Source: Clostridia bacterium
GTDB taxonomy: Bacteria; Bacillota; Clostridia; Oscillospirales; Acutalibacteraceae
Assembly: GCA_900771185.1 (NCBI GenBank)
Contig: CAAGND010000108.1
Span: forward strand, 1 to 5,143
Reading direction: 5' to 3'
DNA length: 5,143 bases
Shown: positions 1-5,082 of the stretch, piece by piece
How the letters are laid out: each line of letters opens with the position of its first letter
How positions within the stretch are numbered: position 1 is the stretch's first letter
Program-made: the position numbers and the translations under genes
The notes under the pieces: generated by a model
What the model saw: only the letters and a program-made list of their open reading frames with translations
Told to the model about the DNA's origin: nothing
Database searches by the model: none

Positions 1-395
1 AGGTTTCGTGTTTCCCGCTCCTCAACTCCGATGGTGATGTGCCGAAAACCTCTGTCGAACGCATACTTCTCCATGATTTTGACAAGCTTTGAAATGTGTC
101 CTTCACCCTCAAACCTTTTGTCAATACGCAGGGCATTTATGTTTACGGTATCGGTGCCGTTGGCAAGCTCCAACCGTCCTCTCACCGCAGAGCACTGAGG
201 GCTGAAAAGCAGCGTTCCCTCCCCGACAGGACTGCCGTCATATGAGACTATGAAAGTTTTAGCCGAACCTTTGGAGTTGTATGAAATATATTCTTCTTTC
301 CAATGTTTCCACTGTTCATCGCCGGTATGCTCGGCGATATTTTTATCCCACACGGCATTTAACATATCGGGCGAGGCCTCTTCGTACCGAAACAT
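1..395 (-). CDS. GNAT-family N-acetyltransferase (3' end beyond window)
   Basis: This reading frame is open from an ATG at 395 to the window edge: 131 codons with no stop, C-terminus missing. The family transfers an acetyl group from acetyl-CoA to an amine; the substrate here cannot be told. The best support is the acetyl-CoA pyrophosphate-binding loop (motif A), read as ALRIDKRFEGEGHISKLV at about residues 88-105, with the R-x-x-G-x-G pattern at R94, G97 and G99. It is followed by an amphipathic helix (about 101-115) and the strand HITIGVEE (119-126). ETRN at 128-131 falls where the family's last conserved motif begins. The start is supported by AGAGGTGG ending six bases upstream (402-410). 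The gene begins 21 bp after the rlmH stop, so it is probably co-transcribed with it. The fold is fairly sure; the function is unknown. Confidence 0.8.
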   Translation of the reverse strand, partial: MFRYEEASPDMLNAVWDKNIAEHTGDEQWKHWKEEYISYNSKGSAKTFIVSYDGSPVGEGTLLFSPQCSAVRGRLELANGTDTVNINALRIDKRFEGEGHISKLVKIMEKYAFDRGFRHITIGVEERETRN

Positions 396-416
396 TGCGT
401 GCCACCTCTCTCGTGA

Positions 417-899
417 TTACTTATGATATTTTCCGCCGCCGGAAATCATAAAACTGCGGTAAATCTGTTCGAGCAGCATCACCCTTGCGAGCTGATGGGG
501 AAAGGTCATCTTCGACATAGAGAGCTTGAAATCAGCTCGGCGCTTCACCTCATCGGACAGACCGTGGGAACCTCCGATTATGAACGCGATATTGCCGCTT
601 CCGGAAACCCCCGCTTTCTGAAGTTCGGCGCTCAGCTCTTCGGAGGAGAGAATTTTGCCCTCAATGCACATGGCGTAGACGCGCTCACCCGGTGAGACGC
701 AGGAGAGAATCCGCTTTCCCTCGTCGGCGAGCGCCGATTCTATCTGCGCTGTGGACGGGTTTTCCGGGATGCGTGCCGGGATAAGTTCGGTTACCTTCAG
801 CTTGCAAAAAGCGGAAAGACGTTTTGAATATTCCGCGCAGGCGGCTCTGAGATAGTCCTCCTTGAGCTTGCCAACACAGATAAGATTTATATTGTACAT
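417..899 (-). CDS. rlmH: 23S rRNA (pseudouridine1915-N3)-methyltransferase RlmH
   Basis: RlmH is a small SPOUT-class enzyme that uses S-adenosylmethionine to methylate pseudouridine 1915 in helix 69 of 23S rRNA, in the assembled 70S ribosome. The 160-residue length matches the family. The N-terminus (INLICVGKLKEDYL, 4-17) is typical. The knotted SAM-binding region shows FIIGGSHGLSDEV (106-118), then LSMSKMTFPHQLARVMLLEQ (126-145), and the protein ends in the characteristic Y-H-K (158-160). The ATG start is preceded by GAGG and GGTGAGG purine stretches. The gene begins 12 bp after the walJ-like stop and ends 21 bp before the GNAT gene, consistent with one transcript. In Bacillus subtilis rlmH also lies just downstream of walJ, separated by an HtrA-type protease gene that is absent here. 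Confidence 0.96.
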   Translation of the reverse strand: MYNINLICVGKLKEDYLRAACAEYSKRLSAFCKLKVTELIPARIPENPSTAQIESALADEGKRILSCVSPGERVYAMCIEGKILSSEELSAELQKAGVSGSGNIAFIIGGSHGLSDEVKRRADFKLSMSKMTFPHQLARVMLLEQIYRSFMISGGGKYHK

Positions 900-911
900 A
901 TCCTCACCGCC

Positions 912-1697
912 TCAGAAGCTTATTACCCGGCCGTTGTCACCGGCGACCTCCAAAAGATAGTCACTGCCGTTGACCGCGCCGTGCATGGTGAATGCGGAGT
1001 TTGTTGTCTCATAGGCGAGCTGGGGAAAATTGTTCTGACGGCTCAGATGCCCGAGAACAAAACGGGTCGTACCCCCGTCGAGCAATTTTATAGCGGTTTC
1101 GGAACAGCTCTCATTTGAAAGATGTCCGCGGTCCGAGAGTATGCGCTGCTTTAGATAGTATGGATATGGACCGCTTCTGAGCATTCCGACATCATGGTTT
1201 GATTCGAGCATCACAAGCTCACTGCCGTAGATTGCGTTCATGACCTCCTGCGTCACGGTGCCGAGGTCTGTGGCAACGGCTACACGCTTGCCGTCCTGAG
1301 TCACAACGGTATAGCCAACGCTCTCGGCGCTGTCATGCGGGGTGTGAAAGGCACGCACAAACATTCCCGCGGTTTCAACACCTTCCTTGGGCATTTCGTG
1401 AACAGAAAATTTTCCGCTGAGAACGCCTGCCGCTCCGAGGGCTGAAAGCGTGCCGCCCGAAGCCCAGACATCAAGCCCGTTATTTCCGGCAAAAACTTTC
1501 AGACCGCTGATGTGGTCGGAGTGTTCGTGAGTGATGAAAACCGCGCTGATATCCTCCGGTGAAACACCTATCTGCCTCAGCGCGTTCACAGTGCGTTTCG
1601 CGCTGACGCCAACATCTATGAGTATACCGCCGCCTGAGGCGCCTATGTATATACAGTTCCCGCTGCTTGAAGAAAACAGCGGACAAAACCTTGCCAT
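912..1697 (-). CDS. walJ: WalJ/YycJ-like metallo-beta-lactamase-fold hydrolase
   Basis: This is a single-domain metallo-beta-lactamase-fold protein of the YycJ/WalJ group, cytoplasmic since no signal peptide is visible. Bacillus members of the group have been linked to nuclease activity, mutation avoidance and cell-wall/division coordination. With M1 at 1697 (261 residues) it opens with RFCPLFSSSSGN (3-14), the family start. The metal-binding signature THEHSDH lies at 56-62 (H57, H59, D61, H62). Further candidate ligands are H118/H121 in FHTPHDS, D144 in ATDLG, H168 in ESNHD, H192 in GHLSN and H217 in GHLSRQNN. An upstream in-frame ATG at 1709 would add four residues, but it overlaps the AAAGGA Shine-Dalgarno (1709-1714), so 1697 is preferred. 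The rlmH gene follows after 12 bp. The WalJ assignment rests on sequence plus the rlmH neighbour; the physiological substrate is not visible. Confidence 0.88.
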   Translation of the reverse strand: MARFCPLFSSSSGNCIYIGASGGGILIDVGVSAKRTVNALRQIGVSPEDISAVFITHEHSDHISGLKVFAGNNGLDVWASGGTLSALGAAGVLSGKFSVHEMPKEGVETAGMFVRAFHTPHDSAESVGYTVVTQDGKRVAVATDLGTVTQEVMNAIYGSELVMLESNHDVGMLRSGPYPYYLKQRILSDRGHLSNESCSETAIKLLDGGTTRFVLGHLSRQNNFPQLAYETTNSAFTMHGAVNGSDYLLEVAGDNGRVISF

Positions 1698-1714
1698 ATC
1701 TGCTACCATCCTTT

Positions 1715-1741
1715 AAAAAAATCCCGCGCAATGCGGGATTT
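1715..1741 (-). terminator. Rho-independent terminator/attenuator after murA
   Basis: Arms 1719-1727 and 1733-1741 form a perfect 9-bp stem with core ATCCCGC/GCGGGAT around a 5-base loop. Read on the minus strand, the stem runs straight into seven T residues (1721-1715). The orientation fits murA, whose stop lies 25 bp upstream. The U-tract ends directly at the AAAGGA ribosome binding site of the walJ-like gene, so the hairpin also sits in that gene's leader. I found no convincing promoter between murA and the walJ-like gene, so partial read-through is the simplest way the downstream genes are expressed. Confidence 0.88.
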
Positions 1742-1766
1742 CAGACTGCGAAAAAATTCAGGCTTT

Positions 1767-3056
1767 TTAAACCACCTTGGTCAGCTCATCAGGTTCCGGC
1801 ACTTGTATACGCTTTATGTCCGCGCCGATGCCCTTGAGCTTTTCGACAATATTTTCATATCCTCTGTCTATGTGGGAGATCTCCTCAATTTCAGTGGTTC
1901 CCTTTGCGACAAGTCCGGCGATAATCATTGCCGCGCCGGCACGCAAATCGTCCGCCCTGACGGGAGCACCCTTGAGCTGCTCAACGCCCTCGACAACGGC
2001 CATTTTGCCCTCAACCTTTATAAAGGCACCCATTCTTATGAGCTGTTCAACATAGCGGAAACGGTTGTCCCACACGCCCTCGGAAACAAAGCTTGTTCCG
2101 TCTGCAATGCTCAAAAGAACAGTCATCTGGGGCTGCATATCGGTCGGGAAACCGGGATAGGGCATAGCCTTTATATTGCATTTGCCGGGTCTGCCGTTTG
2201 AGCAGACTCTGACACTGTCATCGTTTTCTATGACATCGACTCCGCACTCAATGAGTTTTGCCGAAATGGACTCAAGATGCTTGGGAATTACGTTTTTAAT
2301 AAGGACGTTGCCGTCTGTCGCAGCGGCGGCTATCATATAAGTGCCGGCTTCAATCTGATCGGGAATGATTGAATAGGTGCAGCCGTGCATATGCTCAACA
2401 CCGCGGATTTTGATGGTGTCTGTGCCGGCGCCTCTTATGTCCGCGCCCATGGAATTCAAGAAGTTTGCCAGATCAACGATATGCGGCTCTTTAGCGGCAT
2501 TTTCAATAACGGTCAGCCCTCTGGCCTTGACCGCAGCGAGGATAACGTTGACAGTCGCACCGACTGAGGCCTCGTCAAAGTAGACGGGACTGCCCTCAAG
2601 CCTGTCAGCTCTGGCATCGATAATCGCGTTTTCACCGATGGTGACAGTCGCGCCGAGCAGCTCAAAGCCTTTTATATGCCTGTCGATGGGGCGCACGCCG
2701 AAATCACATCCACCAGGCATCGCAACCTTGGCGTGGCGGAATCTGCCGAGCAGGGCGCCGATGAAATAATATGATGCGCGCAGATGCCTTGTCATGTCAT
2801 GTGAGACTATATAGGAATTGACTCTTCTCGTGTCGATTTCAAGAGTGCTCTTGTCGATGCGCTTGATATCCGCGCCGAGCTGAGTCAGTATTTTTGTCAT
2901 ATAATGAACATCGCTGATGTTGGGAATGTTTTCAATTACGCATACGTCCTGCGCGAGGATTGTTGCGGGCAGAATTGCGACAACAGCATTTTTTGCGCCG
3001 CTGATGCTGACTTCGCCGTTAAGCGCCGTTCCGCCGTTGATAACAAACTTCTCCAA
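1767..3056 (-). CDS. murA: UDP-N-acetylglucosamine 1-carboxyvinyltransferase MurA
   Basis: MurA transfers enolpyruvate from phosphoenolpyruvate to UDP-N-acetylglucosamine, the first committed cytoplasmic step of peptidoglycan synthesis and the target of fosfomycin. From a TTG start at 3056 the protein has 429 residues, close to the usual 420-430. SGAKNA gives K22 and N23, matching the E. coli numbering. The fosfomycin-reactive cysteine is C117 in MPGGCDFGVRPID, so the fosfomycin-sensitive type is expected. The general acid/base aspartate is D306 in GFPTDMQPQ. R372 (DDLRAGA) and R398 (HIDRGYE) correspond to conserved active-site arginines. A GTG at 3065 would add three residues but overlaps the GGAG Shine-Dalgarno, whereas TTG lies eight bases after it and gives the family-typical start MEKFVINGG. 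Many Firmicutes carry two MurA paralogs; which one this is cannot be told. A terminator follows. Confidence 0.97.
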   Translation of the reverse strand: MEKFVINGGTALNGEVSISGAKNAVVAILPATILAQDVCVIENIPNISDVHYMTKILTQLGADIKRIDKSTLEIDTRRVNSYIVSHDMTRHLRASYYFIGALLGRFRHAKVAMPGGCDFGVRPIDRHIKGFELLGATVTIGENAIIDARADRLEGSPVYFDEASVGATVNVILAAVKARGLTVIENAAKEPHIVDLANFLNSMGADIRGAGTDTIKIRGVEHMHGCTYSIIPDQIEAGTYMIAAAATDGNVLIKNVIPKHLESISAKLIECGVDVIENDDSVRVCSNGRPGKCNIKAMPYPGFPTDMQPQMTVLLSIADGTSFVSEGVWDNRFRYVEQLIRMGAFIKVEGKMAVVEGVEQLKGAPVRADDLRAGAAMIIAGLVAKGTTEIEEISHIDRGYENIVEKLKGIGADIKRIQVPEPDELTKVV

Positions 3057-3062
3057 GTCATT

Positions 3063-3068
3063 CACTCC
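3063..3068 (-). promoter_or_regulatory. murA ribosome binding site that decides the start codon
   Basis: The minus strand reads GGAGTG here. GGAG (3068-3065) is eight bases from the TTG at 3056, a normal distance, but it overlaps the GTG at 3065. An ATG at 3061 is out of frame. This makes TTG the likely initiation codon. Confidence 0.65.
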
Positions 3069-3127
3069 ATTTTTAGTTTTCTATAATTAAGGGTTTGATT
3101 ATCGTATCATGCATTTTCTGACAACAG

Positions 3128-3156
3128 ATTATACCATATTATTTTAAAAAATAAAA
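3128..3156 (-). promoter_or_regulatory. Predicted murA promoter (extended -10)
   Basis: On the minus strand TGGTATAAT gives a perfect -10 box TATAAT (3133-3128) with the extended TG motif one base upstream. Seventeen bases further up lies only a weak -35, TTTTAT (3156-3151), which an extended -10 can tolerate. A start near 3121 would leave a leader of about 65 bases. An alternative is TTGTCA (3124-3119) with GATAAT (3103-3098), but its 15-bp spacer is short. Confidence 0.6.
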
Positions 3157-3215
3157 GGTATTTGAAAAATAATACTCTGTTATTTTATATTATTTTTGTT
3201 CAAACGGGTCTGAAA

Positions 3216-3236
3216 TTAGTATGTGCCGCACACTAA
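3216..3236. repeat. 21-bp imperfect palindrome between divergent promoters
   Basis: The arms TTAGT (3216-3220) and ACTAA (3232-3236) are exact inverted copies. Inside them TGTGC-C-GCACA (3222-3232) is a perfect palindrome with its centre shifted by one base. The element is GC-rich for its AT-rich surroundings and lies outside both predicted transcripts, so it would act as DNA, for example as a regulator binding site. No T-run follows in either direction, so it is not a terminator. Confidence 0.45.
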
Positions 3237-3277
3237 AATCTATGTTTGCCTCAATTTGTACTTTTGTTAATAAAGTG

Positions 3278-3307
3278 TTAATCTTCAATAAAAATATTGA
3301 AAATTAA
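3278..3307. promoter_or_regulatory. Candidate operator: palindrome overlapping the -35 box
   Basis: The arms TTAATCTTCAATA (3278-3290) and TATTGAAAATTAA (3295-3307) are inverted repeats pairing at 12 of 13 positions around AAAA. The right arm contains the -35 hexamer TTGAAA (3297-3302) of the rightward promoter. A dimeric repressor bound here would block RNA polymerase. AT-rich sequence gives chance palindromes easily, but 12 of 13 is long. No known operator was recognised. Confidence 0.45.
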
Positions 3308-3325
3308 ACAATAAAAACATATAAT
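3297..3325 (+). promoter_or_regulatory. Predicted sigma-A-type promoter of the phospholipase gene
   Basis: TTGAAA (3297-3302) and TATAAT (3320-3325) are separated by exactly 17 bases: one mismatch from the consensus in the -35 box and none in the -10 box. Transcription would start near 3332, leaving a leader of about 100 bases that includes the five-codon ORF. Confidence 0.8.
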
Positions 3326-3356
3326 GTTATTATAAAATCTCTTTCTGATAAAAACT

Positions 3357-3387
3357 GGAGGTGATTCCAATGTTTTTTGTAGTTTGA
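3357..3387 (+). CDS. Candidate leader peptide MFFVV with very strong ribosome binding site
   Basis: GGAGGTGAT (3357-3365) is a nine-base match to the complement of the 16S rRNA 3' end, far stronger than the site of the phospholipase gene itself. Eight bases after GGAGG an ATG (3370) opens a five-codon frame, M-F-F-V-V, ending at TGA (3385-3387). It lies 48 bases before the phospholipase start. It could be a translated leader that affects expression of the next gene, or the remnant start of a decayed gene. No terminator hairpin or codon run typical of amino-acid attenuation is visible. Confidence 0.35.
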
Positions 3388-3435
3388 CAATTAGAATACA
3401 GTAAACAACTACTTAAAACGAAAGAAGGGTTATTT

Positions 3436-4440
3436 GTGAAGAAAATTACTGCGTTGGCATTGTCGCTCATATTTTGCTTAAGCTCGCTGGTTCTTTTTAA
3501 TTTAGACGGATATGCTACAGATTCGGATGCTCTTAACACAGAAATAGGACTTGTGGATCCTACGGAATATCTCCATCTTGAAGATTTTACAATAGAAGAA
3601 GTATTTGAGTGCAGTTATAATGATATTTTAGCATATCTTGATGCCTGCCGTGAAGCCTGTGGTATTGAACCAGTTACGAATTCTACTGTTGCAACATTAA
3701 GCAATATGGAGTCTGATGTTACTCCGTTATGGGGAAGCAATTGGATTGGTAATGAGGATGTTACAAAGACCCATGAAATGATTTCTTTTCTGTCGGTATG
3801 TGCAATGTTTGCAGATAAAAGAGCATGGAGGGAAGATGTTTTACTTGCAATTGGTGAAGCAGGGAAAGTTGCCGTATGGTCAGCACAACCTGACAATATT
3901 GGCAATGGGGTGCTGTTGGACAAATTGTTTGCAGGACATTTTTATAATCCTAAAACAGGAACCAATATTATGGATAGTACTTATCCTACGGCTAAAACAA
4001 ATGCAAAAGAGTATTATGATTCAGCATTAACTTACATGAGGCAAGGTGATAGGGATAAAGGATTAAAATATTTAGGATATGCATTGCACTATATTCAAGA
4101 TTCCGGAGAACCGCATCATGCGGCTAACATTCCTAAGGTTGTTTATGGCGGTGCACATGGTAATTTTGAAGACTATGTTGATGAGAATTTAGAAACTCTT
4201 TGCCCGACAGATCTATCGGTTAGTAACAGCATTTATTCATATGCTCTTAGCCATTCAGCTGCTGATATGGTGGAAATTTGTGCGAATATAGCTTTTGGAA
4301 AAAAAGATAAAGTCCTCGACGGAAAAAATCCAAATTACCAGGTTTGGGAATCTGTTGCAAAGCAACAATTGAGATTAGTCGGTTCGTATGGTGCAGCTCT
4401 TGCATATAAATTTGCAACTGAGGCCGGTATGTATAACTAG
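3436..4440 (+). CDS. Secreted zinc-dependent phospholipase C-like protein with propeptide
   Basis: The 334-residue protein resembles the zinc metallophospholipase C family (B. cereus PlcB, catalytic domain of C. perfringens alpha-toxin), which hydrolyses phosphatidylcholine and related lipids outside the cell. Start GTG follows AGAAGGG at six bases. A signal peptide spans 1-27 (KK, hydrophobic 4-21, G-Y-A before the likely cut). Residues 28 to about 102 look like a propeptide. The catalytic part shows W103-x9-H113, D153, H168 (GHFYNP), H218-x3-D222 (HYIQDSGEPHHAAN), H228 and H241-x3-E245 (AHGNFED): candidates for all nine zinc ligands. The mature domain (about 232 residues) lacks the alpha-toxin C-terminal lipid-binding domain, as in B. 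cereus. The gene is AT-rich against its neighbours, suggesting transfer. Its specificity, and whether it is toxic or scavenging, cannot be read from sequence. Confidence 0.9.
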   Translation: MKKITALALSLIFCLSSLVLFNLDGYATDSDALNTEIGLVDPTEYLHLEDFTIEEVFECSYNDILAYLDACREACGIEPVTNSTVATLSNMESDVTPLWGSNWIGNEDVTKTHEMISFLSVCAMFADKRAWREDVLLAIGEAGKVAVWSAQPDNIGNGVLLDKLFAGHFYNPKTGTNIMDSTYPTAKTNAKEYYDSALTYMRQGDRDKGLKYLGYALHYIQDSGEPHHAANIPKVVYGGAHGNFEDYVDENLETLCPTDLSVSNSIYSYALSHSAADMVEICANIAFGKKDKVLDGKNPNYQVWESVAKQQLRLVGSYGAALAYKFATEAGMYN

Positions 4441-4461
4441 TGTGAATTGAAGGTGAGCTCA

Positions 4462-4914
4462 ATGCGAAAAGATTTCGGAGTCAAGGTGAAGACCAAAGAT
4501 GGCATTTCGAAAAAAGAAATCCGTACGGCGTTGATTATATTCCTTTTACGGGCGATTTTTGGGATAATTCCGTTTATGGTTATTGTTATCGCGCCATCTT
4601 TCGGCATATATCTTCCGGGTGAATTGAAAGATATTGTATACGGGACGGTGGGAGCAACCGTGAGTGCCGTATGGATAGCGGGATACTCTGTGGCGGCTGC
4701 GGTTATGGGCGCAAAACACTCACCCGGTTTTGCTCTCGGCATGGGTATCACTGTTTTGTTCGGAGTTTTTCTGCTGCCCTTGGTGATGTGGCCTGAGCTG
4801 CTTTTGTCACTCGCGGTGATTGAAGCTGACCCCGCTATTATAATTCCGCTGCTTTTGCTGACTGCATTACCGATATTAATTTATATAATCGCATATAAAT
4901 GCAGCAAAAAATGA
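4462..4914 (+). CDS. Small four-helix membrane protein of unknown function
   Basis: I do not recognise this protein. From ATG 4462 it has 150 residues: a charged basic N-terminus (1-21), four clear hydrophobic segments at about 22-45, 62-83, 89-110 and 124-145, a further short hydrophobic stretch near 113-120, and a basic tail ending K-C-S-K-K. No enzymatic motif or signal-peptide cleavage site is evident. In-frame TTG (4447) and GTG (4453) starts exist, but GAAGGTGA sits six bases before the ATG. It begins 21 bp after the phospholipase stop with no terminator between, so it may be co-transcribed. Its composition is GC-richer (36 of 60 bases in one sample), unlike the phospholipase gene and like the core genes, so the two may have different origins. 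A strong terminator follows. Confidence 0.8.
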   Translation: MRKDFGVKVKTKDGISKKEIRTALIIFLLRAIFGIIPFMVIVIAPSFGIYLPGELKDIVYGTVGATVSAVWIAGYSVAAAVMGAKHSPGFALGMGITVLFGVFLLPLVMWPELLLSLAVIEADPAIIIPLLLLTALPILIYIIAYKCSKK

Positions 4915-4958
4915 CTGCGAAACGTGAATAATCGCAAAAATTAATATTTATATCTCAT

Positions 4959-4992
4959 GTCGGCAGTTGTTGATTGCAATTGCCGACTTTTT
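4959..4992 (+). terminator. Rho-independent terminator after the membrane protein gene
   Basis: GTCGGCAGTTG (4959-4969) pairs with CAATTGCCGAC (4977-4987) over 11 positions, one of them G-U, around a 7-base loop. Five T residues follow (4988-4992). It lies 45 bases after the stop and closes the phospholipase/membrane protein unit. Confidence 0.9.
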
Positions 4993-5027
4993 GTTATGAA
5001 ATCGCCTTGAGGAAAACAATTTAATTG

Positions 5028-5056
5028 TTGTTAATAATGGACGATTATGTTAAAAT
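5028..5056 (+). promoter_or_regulatory. Predicted promoter of the S4-domain gene
   Basis: TTGTTA (5028-5033) and TAAAAT (5051-5056) are 17 bases apart, with TG one base before the -10 box (extended -10). It lies just after a terminator and before a start codon, where a promoter is needed. Transcription would start near 5063, leaving a leader of only about 20 bases. Confidence 0.7.
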
Positions 5057-5082
5057 TCAACTGTGTGAAACGGAGGGGTTTT

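Larger units (their letters stand above)
3066..3435. other. AT-rich divergent intergenic region
   Basis: About 370 bases lie between the divergent murA and phospholipase genes, without a gene of normal size. The region is strongly AT-rich. It holds the leftward murA promoter (3128-3156), a GC-richer palindrome (3216-3236), a palindrome (3278-3307) overlapping the rightward promoter (3297-3325), and a five-codon ORF with a very strong ribosome binding site (3357-3387). I saw no tRNA, terminator or insertion-sequence end in it. Confidence 0.8.

Noticed and set aside
423..695. Plus-strand open frame opposite rlmH
   Set aside because: It is a shadow of the well-supported rlmH gene and shows no recognisable protein or ribosome binding site.
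1744..1753. Ten-base sequence GACTGCGAAA also found at 4913-4922 after another stop codon
   Set aside because: The match does not extend in either direction and has no further copies, so it is probably chance.
1731..2201. Plus-strand open frame of 156 codons opposite murA
   Set aside because: It lies fully antisense to conserved MurA sequence and starts inside the terminator hairpin; no family resemblance was seen.
3384..3389. Perfect TTGACA -35 hexamer at the end of the mini-ORF
   Set aside because: No -10-like hexamer occurs 16-18 bases downstream (AACTAC at 17), and a far better promoter lies at 3297-3325.
3468..3480. Possible lipobox around C14 of the phospholipase signal peptide
   Set aside because: The residues before the cysteine are L-I-F, with Phe at -1, and the cysteine is in the middle of the hydrophobic core, so lipoprotein processing is unlikely.
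3800..4030. Second plus-strand frame inside the phospholipase gene
   Set aside because: It is out of frame within a gene whose zinc-ligand motifs are intact, so it is a shadow and not evidence of a frameshift.
4916..4936. TGCGA/TCGCA inverted repeat after the membrane protein gene
   Set aside because: The stem has only 5 bp with an 11-base loop and no T-run; the real terminator is at 4959-4992.
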